Shown: positions 8,387 to 15,530 of the stretch, piece after piece
Position numbering within the stretch: the stretch's first letter is position 1
Layout of the letters: every line of letters begins with the position of its first letter
Made by a program: the position numbers and the translations under genes
From: Curvibacter sp.
GTDB taxonomy: Bacteria; Pseudomonadota; Gammaproteobacteria; Burkholderiales; Burkholderiaceae_C
Reading direction: 5' to 3'
Length of the DNA stretch: 35,451 nucleotides
NCBI GenBank assembly: GCA_019233055.1
Contig: JAFAMV010000132.1
Span: 1 to 35,451 of the forward strand
Notes under the pieces: model-generated
Database searches by the model: none
What the model saw: the letters and a program-made list of their open reading frames with translations, nothing else
Told to the model about the DNA's origin: nothing

Positions 8387-9172
8387 ATGAACGACATGGA
8401 ATACCCGACGACGACTTTGACGCCCTTCTCCCAGGGCCTGCGCTTTGATGGTCAGGTGGTGATGGTCACCGGCGCTGCCAGCGGCATCGGCCGGGCAGTG
8501 GCCGAAGACTTTGCCGATCAGGGTGCCTGCCTGATCCTGCTCGACCGCAGCGAAGCCGTGCTGGAAACGGCCGCCACCCTGGGCTCGGAGCACCTGGGCC
8601 TGATCTGTGATGTGACCTCCAGAAACCAGATACAGCAGGCCATGCGCCAGATCGATGCACGATGGGGCCATCTGGACGTCCTGGTCAACAACGCCGGCGT
8701 GGCCTTGCTCGATGCGGCGGACCAGATCTGCGAGGCCGACTGGGACCGCACCCTGGCCGTCAACCTCAAGGCACCCTTCTTCCTCGCCCAGGCCGCTGCC
8801 CCGTTGCTGGCCCGCCACCGGCGCGGACGCATCATCAACCTGGCCTCGCAGGCCGCCGTGGTGGCCCTGCCCAGGCATGCGGCCTATTGCGCCAGCAAGG
8901 CCGCCCTGGTCTCGCTGACCCAGGTGCTGGCCCTCGAATGGGCGGAACGGGGGATTACGGTGAATGCCATCTCACCCACCGTGGTGGAGACGGCCCTGGG
9001 CCGTCAGGCCTGGGCCGGCCACGCCGGAGACGCCATGCGACAAAGAATCCCGACGGGGCGCTTTGCCCAGCCCGAGGAAATCGCCGCCGCAGCACTCTTT
9101 CTCGCCAGCCCGCACGCCGCGATGATCAACGGTGCCAACCTCGTCATCGACGGCGGCTACACCATCCAGTGA
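8387..9172 (+). CDS. SDR-family NAD-dependent polyol/sugar dehydrogenase (candidate)
   Basis: A 261-residue classical short-chain dehydrogenase/reductase. Cofactor motif TGAASGIG at 28-35, an acidic residue at the end of the second strand (Asp53 in LILLDRS, favouring NAD over NADP), NNAG at 101-104, and the catalytic Ser154, Tyr167 and Lys171 (YCASK). The C-terminal NGANLVIDGGYTIQ is typical. Start ATG 8387 has GGAA upstream; a second in-frame ATG (8396) is possible. It lies between the importer and the RpiB-type isomerase, where oxidation of an imported polyol to a ketose would be the fitting step, for example threitol to erythrulose. That substrate is inferred from neighbours only. Confidence 0.92.
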   Translation: MNDMEYPTTTLTPFSQGLRFDGQVVMVTGAASGIGRAVAEDFADQGACLILLDRSEAVLETAATLGSEHLGLICDVTSRNQIQQAMRQIDARWGHLDVLVNNAGVALLDAADQICEADWDRTLAVNLKAPFFLAQAAAPLLARHRRGRIINLASQAAVVALPRHAAYCASKAALVSLTQVLALEWAERGITVNAISPTVVETALGRQAWAGHAGDAMRQRIPTGRFAQPEEIAAAALFLASPHAAMINGANLVIDGGYTIQ

Positions 9173-9201
9173 ACAGCTGTCGTCGCCTGAAAGACCCCCG
9201 C

Positions 9202-9693
9202 ATGAAAATTGCCATCGGCTGCGACGAAGCAGCCTGCGACATGAAAGAAGCCATCCAACGCATGCTGCTCGAACAAAGCCATGAGCTGTTGGATTTCGGC
9301 ACCCATGACCACCAGCCGGTGCTCTACCCCGATATCGGCGTGGCGGTGGCCGAGGCGATCCGCCAAGGCCGGGCCGAACGCGGGCTGCTGTTCTGCGGCA
9401 CGGGCATCGGCATGGCCATCGCAGCCAACAAGGTGCCGGGCATCCGTGCCGCGCAGGCGCACGACACCTACTCGGCGCAGCGGGCCAGCAAGAGCAACGA
9501 TGCCCAGATCCTCAGCCTCGGCGCCCGGGTGGTGGGCCTCGAACTGGCCAAGGTGATCGTCGAGGCCTTTCTGCTGAGCCGGCCGGAATCCCGCTCCCGT
9601 GCCAAACTGGATGCACTGGCGGCGCATGAGCAGCGGCTGCGCCAGCCCCGCAGCGACCTCCTGAGCAGACTCGGCGACAATCTCGCCCCATGA
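9202..9693 (+). CDS. rpiB: RpiB/LacAB-family sugar-phosphate isomerase (candidate erythrulose-4-phosphate isomerase)
   Basis: A 163-residue isomerase of the RpiB/LacA/LacB family, which interconverts aldose and ketose phosphates. It has the N-terminal IAIGCDEAA, YPDIG, FCGTGIGMAIAANKVPGIRAA with the catalytic Cys65, and SNDAQILSLGARVVG. The C-terminus is about a dozen residues longer than in ordinary RpiB. It sits between the SDR and the regulator and overlaps the latter by four bases (ATGA). In tetritol pathways RpiB-family enzymes convert erythrulose 4-phosphate to erythrose 4-phosphate. With a DhaKL kinase in the locus this is the most economical role, while ribose 5-phosphate isomerase remains an alternative. 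Confidence 0.9.
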   Translation: MKIAIGCDEAACDMKEAIQRMLLEQSHELLDFGTHDHQPVLYPDIGVAVAEAIRQGRAERGLLFCGTGIGMAIAANKVPGIRAAQAHDTYSAQRASKSNDAQILSLGARVVGLELAKVIVEAFLLSRPESRSRAKLDALAAHEQRLRQPRSDLLSRLGDNLAP

Positions 9694-10703
9694 CTGAAGC
9701 AGCCCGCCCACGCCACGGCGCCCCCCAGGCCTCCATGCCGCATGAGGAACTCACCCGGCTGGCGACCCTGTACTACGTGGACGGGCAGACCCAGGAGGCC
9801 CTGTCCGAGCGCTTCGGCATCAGTCGCGCCACGGTCGGCCGCCTGCTGCGGCGGGCGCAGGAACTGGGCATCGTGGAGATCCGCGTCCAGCACCACCCCA
9901 GCCACACCGTCGACCTGGAACAGGAGCTGATCGCCCGCTTCGGCATCAAGCGGGCCTTGCTGTCCGTGGACCACCAGGACCCGGACAAGCAGCGGGCAAT
10001 CCTAGGCGGCCTGGTGGCCACCTACCTGGAGCGCAACCTCAGCGAAGGCGCCATCGTGGCCGTGGGCATGGGACGCAACGTCAGCGCCGTCAGCGAGCAC
10101 GTGATGAGCGCCACCCATCGCCCGGCCACCTTCATCTGCGCCATCGGCGGCAGCTACCGTGGCGGCGAAGCCATGAACCCCGACCACATCTGCCGCCGCC
10201 TGGCCGCCCGATTCGGCGGCGACAGCGAGACCCTCTACGCACCCGCCCTGGTCGGCGACCCTCGGTTGCGCGAGCACCTGCTTGCCAACGACACCGTGCG
10301 CCAGACCCTGGACAAGGCCCGGCGCGCCGACGTCGCCCTGGTCGGCATCGGCGACATGAACGAAGACAGCAACATGGTGCGCATGGGCTGGTTCTCGGCC
10401 CAGGAGATCGCCACGGCCAAACGCGCGGGCATCGTCGGCGACATCATGGGCTACGACTTCATCGACCTGCACGGCCGGCCTGCGGCCCTGCCCATCCAGG
10501 GCCGCGTCATCGGACTCAGCACCGACGACCTGCGCCGCATCCCCAATGTCATCGCCGTCGCCTCAGAATCGAGCAAGGTCACCGGGATGCTGGGGGCGCT
10601 GCGAACCGGCACCATCGACACCCTGGCCACCACGGCCAGCAATGCCATGGCGGTGCTGAACCTGATGCAGGCCATGACTGCGGGTGGCGCGCCCGGCCAG
10701 TGA
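9690..10703 (+). CDS. SorC-family sugar-binding transcriptional regulator
   Basis: A 337-residue regulator. The N-terminal helix-turn-helix (about 18-60) contains LATLYYVDGQTQEALSERFG and ISRATVGRLLRRAQELG; the rest is the SorC/DeoR sugar-phosphate-binding domain (AIVAVGMGRN, ICAIGGSYRGG, DVALVGIGDM, GDIMGYDFID and the C-terminal TDTLATT-like end). Such proteins respond to phosphorylated sugars; erythritol regulators of the EryD type belong here. The start ATG overlaps the isomerase stop, so it is the last gene of the operon and probably controls the operon and the divergent kinase through the TTGATC elements at 4559-4721. Whether it represses or activates cannot be told from sequence. Confidence 0.92.
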   Translation: MTEAARPRHGAPQASMPHEELTRLATLYYVDGQTQEALSERFGISRATVGRLLRRAQELGIVEIRVQHHPSHTVDLEQELIARFGIKRALLSVDHQDPDKQRAILGGLVATYLERNLSEGAIVAVGMGRNVSAVSEHVMSATHRPATFICAIGGSYRGGEAMNPDHICRRLAARFGGDSETLYAPALVGDPRLREHLLANDTVRQTLDKARRADVALVGIGDMNEDSNMVRMGWFSAQEIATAKRAGIVGDIMGYDFIDLHGRPAALPIQGRVIGLSTDDLRRIPNVIAVASESSKVTGMLGALRTGTIDTLATTASNAMAVLNLMQAMTAGGAPGQ

Positions 10704-10709
10704 AGCCCC

Positions 10710-11651
10710 TCAGCCAGAGGAGGCGACCCGGCCCAGCCTGGATCGCTCTTCCTGCAAGACCTCGGACACCACCAGCTCGAGCGCGCTGCGCAACCACTGA
10801 TGCACCGGATCCCCCTGGTGCCTCAGGTGCCAGACCGCGTACATGGGCATCGGCGGCGTGGCCAGCGGCACGGCGGCGGCGGCCAGGCCGTGCAGGGTCT
10901 CGCGTGCCAGCAGTGAGGGCGCGGTGGCCAGCCAGCCACTGCCACGCAGCATCGAGCCCAGCGCCGCCATGCCAGGGACGCTGGCGACAAAGCGGCGCTC
11001 CACGCCTTGCGTCAGCATCCAATGGTCCAGGTCCAGGCTGCGCCTGGGCTCATATAGCACGGTGACATGGTCCGCCGCCAGGTAGTCTGCGCGGCTGCTC
11101 GGCGGACGACGGCAGGCCGGGTCGTAGAACACGCAATAGCGGTCTTCGAACAGGCGCTTCTGCAGGATGTCCGAGGCCTCGGGGGGGCGCGGGGTGATGA
11201 TCAGCTGGCAGACCTCGTCGCGCAGCAGCCCCGGACCCGGGGCACCCGACTTGATGACCCGCAGGCTGACCCCGGGGGCCTGCTGGCGCAGCCGGCGCAG
11301 CAGCGGCGGCAGCAGCAGATCGCGCTGCAGGTCGTTGGCCGCCACGGTGAAACAGGTGTGGAGCCGGGCCGGATCGAAGCCGGCGGCCACGCTGAAAGCC
11401 TCCAGACCATCGAGCAATTGGCGGGCGCGCTGTGCCAGCAGGCCCGCCTGGGCCGTGGCCACGATGCCCCGGCCCGACTTGACGAACAGGGCGTCCCCCA
11501 CGATGGCACGCAGGCGGTCCAGGCCATGGCTGACCGCCGACTGGGTCAAACCCAGCCGCTGCGCCGCGCCCGTGATGCTGCCGCACTCATGCACCGTGAC
11601 CAGCAACTGCAGCAGGCGGGCATCCAGGTTCAACCAATCGATTTTGTTCAT
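10710..11651 (-). CDS. LysR-family transcriptional regulator (divergent from ligAB)
   Basis: A 313-residue LysR regulator with an N-terminal winged helix (about 8-65: LLQLLVTVHECGSITGAAQR, LGLTQSAVSHGLDRLR, DALFVKSGRGIVATAQA) and a C-terminal effector domain. The start is ATG 11651: it gives the normal family N-terminus, whereas an earlier in-frame start would add 40 residues lying across the ligA promoter region. It is transcribed away from ligA with an 85-base gap that carries dyads, the usual arrangement for a LysR activator controlling a neighbouring aromatic catabolic operon. A protocatechuate-pathway effector is the likely inducer, by context only. It converges on the SorC gene with 6 bases between stops. 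Confidence 0.9.
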   Translation of the reverse strand: MNKIDWLNLDARLLQLLVTVHECGSITGAAQRLGLTQSAVSHGLDRLRAIVGDALFVKSGRGIVATAQAGLLAQRARQLLDGLEAFSVAAGFDPARLHTCFTVAANDLQRDLLLPPLLRRLRQQAPGVSLRVIKSGAPGPGLLRDEVCQLIITPRPPEASDILQKRLFEDRYCVFYDPACRRPPSSRADYLAADHVTVLYEPRRSLDLDHWMLTQGVERRFVASVPGMAALGSMLRGSGWLATAPSLLARETLHGLAAAAVPLATPPMPMYAVWHLRHQGDPVHQWLRSALELVVSEVLQEERSRLGRVASSG

Positions 11652-11693
11652 GCAATAGATGAGTATGCATCTGTTTATCTCTGGTAACCAGAG
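11650..11693. promoter_or_regulatory. Dyads between the LysR gene and ligA (candidate LysR-binding region)
   Basis: CTCTGG-TAA-CCAGAG (11679-11693) is a perfect dyad with 6-base arms. A second pair, ATGCA (11650-11654) and TGCAT (11666-11670), sits beside the LysR start codon. Two adjacent dyads between divergent LysR and target genes fit recognition and activation half-regions; the assignment is inferred. Confidence 0.45.
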
Positions 11694-11736
11694 GGGAATA
11701 CTGCGGGCTGTTCCCGACCAACCGCAGGAGACAGAG

Positions 11737-12105
11737 ATGACCACCACCAAGCCCAAGATCCCGGGCACCACCTTGTTCGACGGCGACCAGGCCCAGAAAG
11801 GCTATGCGCTCAACAAGATGTGCTTCTCGTTCAACAGCGCCGACAAGCGCAACGCCTTCAAGGCCGACGAAGCCGCCTACATGGCCGCCTACGGCCTGAA
11901 CGAGGAACAGGCCCGCGCCATCCGCGAACGCGATGTGCTGGGCCTGCTGGCCGCCGGCGGCAATGTGTATTACCTGGCCAAGTTCGCCGGCATCCTGGGC
12001 CTGGATGTGCAGGACCTGGGTGCCGCCCAGACCGGCATGAGCAAGGACGCCTTCAAGGCCATGCTGGTGGCGCAGAACCAGCAGCCCGACACCCTGGCCG
12101 CCTGA
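11737..12105 (+). CDS. ligA: Protocatechuate 4,5-dioxygenase alpha chain (LigA/PmdA family)
   Basis: A 122-residue small subunit of an extradiol dioxygenase that opens protocatechuate between C4 and C5. Family landmarks are GYALNKMCFSFN, the EEQARAIRERDVLGLLAAGG helix and GNVYYLAKFAGILG. In LigAB the alpha subunit caps the active site of the beta subunit. It has a strong AGGAG ribosome site 9 bases before the ATG and lies 32 bases ahead of ligB, so the two form one operon. Gallate or other protocatechuate-like catechols are possible alternative substrates. Confidence 0.92.
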   Translation: MTTTKPKIPGTTLFDGDQAQKGYALNKMCFSFNSADKRNAFKADEAAYMAAYGLNEEQARAIRERDVLGLLAAGGNVYYLAKFAGILGLDVQDLGAAQTGMSKDAFKAMLVAQNQQPDTLAA

Positions 12106-12137
12106 GCCCCCCACAACGACGACAACGGAGAAACAAA

Positions 12138-12974
12138 ATGGCAAAGATTGTTGGTGGCATGACCACTTCCCACGTTCCCGCCATCGGCGGCGCCATGGCC
12201 AAGGGCATCCAGAACGAGCCCTACTGGAAGCCCTTTTTCGACGGCTTCCTGCCGGTGCGCCAATGGCTGGACGATGTGAAACCCGACATCGCGGTGGTGT
12301 TCTACAACGACCACGGCCTGAACTTCTTCCTCGACAAGATGCCCACCTTCGCGGTCGGGGCCGCCCCGCAGTACAACAACGCCGACGAGGGCTGGGGCAT
12401 CCCCACCCTGCCGCCGTTCAAGGGCGCCACCGACCTGTCCTGGCACATCATCAACCACCTGGTCGAGCAGGAGTTCGACATCACCACCTGCCAGGAAATG
12501 CTGGTGGACCACGCCTTCACCCTGCCGCTCAAGCTGTTCTGGCCCGAAGGTGAGTGCCCGGTGCTGACCGTGCCGATCTGCATCAACACCGTGCAGTTCC
12601 CCCTGCCCAGCGCCAAGCGCTGCCTGGCACTGGGCAAGGCCGTGGGCCAGGCGATCGCCAATTGGGACAGCGACAAGAAGGTGGTGGTGATCGGCACCGG
12701 CGGCCTGAGCCATCAGCTCGACGGCGAACGGGCCGGCTTCATCAACAAGCCCTTCGACCTGAAGTTCATGGACAGCCTGTTCAACGACCCCGAGTGGGCC
12801 ACCCAGTTCAGCATTCCCGAACTGGTCGAGAAGACCGGCACCCAGGGGGTCGAGCTGCTGATGTGGCTGGCCACACGCGCCGCCGTGCCGGGCCAGGTAC
12901 GCAAGGTGCACACCAACTACCACATCCCGATCTCGAACACGGCCGCCGGCACCATGGCCTTCGCGGCCGCCTGA
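12138..12974 (+). CDS. ligB: Protocatechuate 4,5-dioxygenase beta chain (LigB/PmdB family)
   Basis: A 278-residue catalytic subunit of the class III (LigB-type) extradiol dioxygenases, which use Fe(II) and oxygen to make 4-carboxy-2-hydroxymuconate semialdehyde from protocatechuate. Expected iron ligands are in place: His12 (MTTSHVPA), His59 (FYNDHGLNFF) and Glu239 (GTQGVELLMW). His192 (GTGGLSHQLDG) is a further conserved active-site His, and His125 (MLVDHAFTLPL) is also conserved. Length and N-terminus are normal. The downstream enzymes of the 4,5-cleavage pathway (dehydrogenase, lactonase, hydratase, aldolase) are not next to it, unlike compact pmd or lig operons, so they must be elsewhere in the genome. 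Confidence 0.94.
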   Translation: MAKIVGGMTTSHVPAIGGAMAKGIQNEPYWKPFFDGFLPVRQWLDDVKPDIAVVFYNDHGLNFFLDKMPTFAVGAAPQYNNADEGWGIPTLPPFKGATDLSWHIINHLVEQEFDITTCQEMLVDHAFTLPLKLFWPEGECPVLTVPICINTVQFPLPSAKRCLALGKAVGQAIANWDSDKKVVVIGTGGLSHQLDGERAGFINKPFDLKFMDSLFNDPEWATQFSIPELVEKTGTQGVELLMWLATRAAVPGQVRKVHTNYHIPISNTAAGTMAFAAA

Positions 12975-12990
12975 AGCAGCCCATCCCTAC

Positions 12991-13030
12991 CCGGGCCTGC
13001 CTGCCCACCGCCACACTGCAGCAGGCCCGG
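12991..13030. terminator. Hairpin between convergent ligB and phaR (candidate bidirectional terminator)
   Basis: CCGGGCCTGC (12991-13000) pairs perfectly with GCAGGCCCGG (13021-13030) around a 20-base loop, in the 75-base gap between the stops of ligB (+) and phaR (-). There is no T-run on either side, so it is not a textbook intrinsic terminator, but the position and GC-rich perfect stem fit transcript end formation or stabilisation. Confidence 0.5.
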
Positions 13031-13049
13031 CGGCGCTGAAGCCCTGGTC

Positions 13050-13583
13050 TCAGCGCTTGAGGCCGAAGGCGCCGAGCATCTGCTCGGTCTGCTTCTGCAT
13101 CTGTTCCTGCAACTGCCCCATCAGGCTCTTGGACTGCTCGGTGTAGCTGCCCATCATGCCCTGCAACAGGGGCGACTGCATGCTCATGAACTGCGCCCAC
13201 ATCTCGGGCGAGACGCTCTTGGACTGTTCGGTCAGCTTGGCCTGCATCTCAGTGAAGGCCTGGATGTTCTTCTCGATGTACGAGCCCATGAAGCCCTGCA
13301 TGGCATGGCCGTAGAAACGGATCAGGCTCGACAACACCGCTTCGGAGAACATCGGCGCGCCCCCCGCTTCCTCTTCGAGGATGATCTGCAGCAGGATGCT
13401 GCGGGTCAGGTCTTCATTGGTCTTGGCGTCGCGCACCACGAAGGTTTCGCTGTCCATGACCAGCTGACGCACCTCCGCCAGCGTGATGTAGGTGGAGGTG
13501 TCGGTATCGTAGAGGCGCCGGTTCGGGTACTTCTTGATGACGCGCTGCGCAGACTTGCCAGCGGCGGGTTTCTTGCTTTGCAC
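13050..13583 (-). CDS. phaR: Polyhydroxyalkanoate synthesis repressor PhaR
   Basis: A 177-residue DNA- and PHB-binding regulator. The N-terminal PHB_acc_N domain has the diagnostic RVIKKYPNRRLYDT, TYITLAEVRQLV and VRDAKTNEDLTRSILLQII. The PHB_acc region follows (MFSEAVLSSLIRFYG) and then a Gln/Met-rich amphipathic tail likely to associate with granules. PhaR represses phasin and often its own gene and is released when it binds the polymer. The start is GTG 13583, with GGAG 8 bases upstream; a TTG at 13613 would also be in frame but has no such site. No pha synthesis gene is adjacent. The 186 bases to the upstream hydrolase gene contain only small dyads such as GGGAG-GG-CTCCC and no clear terminator. 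Confidence 0.93.
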   Translation of the reverse strand: MQSKKPAAGKSAQRVIKKYPNRRLYDTDTSTYITLAEVRQLVMDSETFVVRDAKTNEDLTRSILLQIILEEEAGGAPMFSEAVLSSLIRFYGHAMQGFMGSYIEKNIQAFTEMQAKLTEQSKSVSPEMWAQFMSMQSPLLQGMMGSYTEQSKSLMGQLQEQMQKQTEQMLGAFGLKR

Positions 13584-13769
13584 TGATGGGGCTCCTCGAT
13601 CCGGACTGATCAATATGAATCGGACCGTTACATTCTAGGGAGGGCTCCCTGGCGCTCCGGCCTAGGTTTACCCTGACGGCCATTGTGCCCCCCGCCGAGG
13701 CGGTGCGCCAGCCGATGCGGTCACATCCAGGATGGAATTCCACCCGGCGGCCGCCGCCCTCCGCCAGAC

Positions 13770-15530
13770 TCAGGCGCGATGCCGTACGAATTCACCCACG
13801 ATGCGCACCAGCGTGTCGGTCGACGCGGGCTCGGTGAAGGTGTGGTCGGCCCCCGGCACGATCTGCACCGACACCCCGCTCTGGCGGGCCAGCCGCATGC
13901 CGGCCGGTCCGAAACAGGCCTGCAACTCGTTCATGCCAGGATCGGTGTCGCCATAGACCAGCAGCAGGGGCAGACGACGGCGCAGCAAAGCCGCGAAATG
14001 CCGCTGGATGGCCGCCGCACGCGGCACCAGGACCAGCCACCCCGGCAGACGCGCCTGCACGGCGCTGGCCAGCCGGAAGACATGGGCGCCGACCAGGCGG
14101 CTCACCACCTCCCAGACACGCACTTCACGGCGCCACAGGCGCCGCCAGAAGTCTGCGGTGAACACGATCCGGTGGTAGCGGTCCAGATGTTTCAGTTGCA
14201 CGGGTTGGTCCGCTGCCGCGCCTTCGGTCACCGGTTCGCCGAAAGGACGCCCATGCCACAGGAAGCTCTGCGAATTGACCATCAACAGACTGCCGACCCG
14301 CTCTTGCGCCAAGGCCGCCTGGAAGCCCAGGTAGGCGCCCGAACACAGGCCCAGCACCGCCGGCCTGCCATGCCCCTGATGCTCCAGCCAGTCCAGGGCG
14401 ACCCCGACATCGGCCACCGGCGCGCCGCTGTAGAGCGCCTGATTGCGCCCTCGCTGCACCGGCCAGGCGTCGCCGGTGCCACTCACATCCACGCGCAGGG
14501 TGCTGACGCCCTGCTGCAACAGGGCACGGGCCAGGCGGACCGACAGGCGGTTGTGGCCGGAACGCGGGTTGCCGCCGGTGTTGAGGATCAGCAGGCAGGG
14601 TCCGCCACCCCGGTCCGGGTCGGGACGGGTCCAGACCGCAGCAAAGGCCTTCTGCGGGCCATAGCGCAGATGCTGCTCCACCCCGCCGGGCACCGCCCAG
14701 GCGGCCGGCAGCGGGGCCGGATCGGGTTCTGCGGCCGGGCGAGACGGCTGCGCCGGGCGGCGGCGCAGCCAGTCGACCACCTGCGCGAAACCGGTCTCCG
14801 GCACGGTCACCGCATGGGAATCATCGCGCAGCAGCAGCAGCTCCGGCGCTTCATGCACCTCACAGCACAAAGGCCTCGAGGCCCCTTCTTCGGCGGTGGC
14901 ACGAAAGGCGGCGGCCCACTTCTCCAGCGCCCGTGTTCCGCTGTCGGCCAGGGCCAGGACGTCGATCCGGGCCGGTGCACCCAGGTGTTTGAGGTCCAGG
15001 CCGGCCAGACGCTGCAGGCTGGCCGCCGACAGCCACCAACCCTCCTGGCTCAGGCCCTGCACCTCGGCCTGCGCAGCATTGGGCCCGATGGACAGCTTGA
15101 GCTCCCGGACATAGCTGCGCCCGCTCATCACCGGCGACAGCAGGACCAGGCCGCACAGCTCCGGCTCCTGCGCAGCCACTTCTGCCGCCAGCAGGGCCCC
15201 CAGGCGGTAGCCGCACAGACTCAGGGCCACGCCCGGATAGCGATGGCGCGCCCAGGCCAGGGCCGCACGCAGGCTGTCCAGCCAGGCCCCGACGGCGTCG
15301 GCCTCGGGCGGCAGATCCACACTGTCGCCCTGGTCCGGGTAGTCCAGGCGCAGCGCAGCCATGCCCGCTGCGGCCAGGTCCTCGCCCAGCGCAGCCAGGG
15401 CCCGGTGCACATAGAGACCTTCATAGCCGAAGCTGTTGCAGATCAGCACCAGCTGGCGGAAGCGGCCGCCTTCGGGCAGGTGCAGGGTGGCTGCGCAGCC
15501 GCCGACGGCCATGGCCTGCATGTGGTTCAC
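13770..15530 (-). CDS. Protein with two tandem alpha/beta-hydrolase domains (last gene of the carrier-protein operon)
   Basis: A 586-residue protein made of two alpha/beta-hydrolase-like halves resembling exosortase-system-associated hydrolases. Half 1 (about 20-260): LVLICNSFGYEG, LRLDYPDQGDS, elbow G107-Y-R109-L-G111, then Asp196 and His239 (DDSHA). The nucleophile position is Arg, so this half may be non-catalytic or structural. Half 2 (about 285-580): LLILNTGGNPRSG, LRVDVSGTGD, elbow G394-L-C396-S-G398, Asp528/Asp530 and His563 (GADHTFTEP). This is a complete Cys-His-Asp set, as in Cys-type thioesterases, dienelactone hydrolases and PHA synthases. Start GTG 15530 overlaps the preceding stop (GTGA) with GGAG 8 bases upstream; ATG 15521 is the alternative. 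A role in releasing or transferring the acyl group from the carrier protein is inferred. Confidence 0.85.
   Translation of the reverse strand: MNHMQAMAVGGCAATLHLPEGGRFRQLVLICNSFGYEGLYVHRALAALGEDLAAAGMAALRLDYPDQGDSVDLPPEADAVGAWLDSLRAALAWARHRYPGVALSLCGYRLGALLAAEVAAQEPELCGLVLLSPVMSGRSYVRELKLSIGPNAAQAEVQGLSQEGWWLSAASLQRLAGLDLKHLGAPARIDVLALADSGTRALEKWAAAFRATAEEGASRPLCCEVHEAPELLLLRDDSHAVTVPETGFAQVVDWLRRRPAQPSRPAAEPDPAPLPAAWAVPGGVEQHLRYGPQKAFAAVWTRPDPDRGGGPCLLILNTGGNPRSGHNRLSVRLARALLQQGVSTLRVDVSGTGDAWPVQRGRNQALYSGAPVADVGVALDWLEHQGHGRPAVLGLCSGAYLGFQAALAQERVGSLLMVNSQSFLWHGRPFGEPVTEGAAADQPVQLKHLDRYHRIVFTADFWRRLWRREVRVWEVVSRLVGAHVFRLASAVQARLPGWLVLVPRAAAIQRHFAALLRRRLPLLLVYGDTDPGMNELQACFGPAGMRLARQSGVSVQIVPGADHTFTEPASTDTLVRIVGEFVRHRA

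Noticed and set aside
13584..13613. TTG 13613 as the phaR start
   Set aside because: GTG 13583 has GGAG 8 bases upstream and gives the usual short basic N-terminus; the TTG has no ribosome site.
13692..13703. CCGCC-GA-GGCGG upstream of phaR as a terminator of the carrier-protein operon
   Set aside because: The loop would be two bases and no T-run follows; it is more likely a chance GC-rich dyad.
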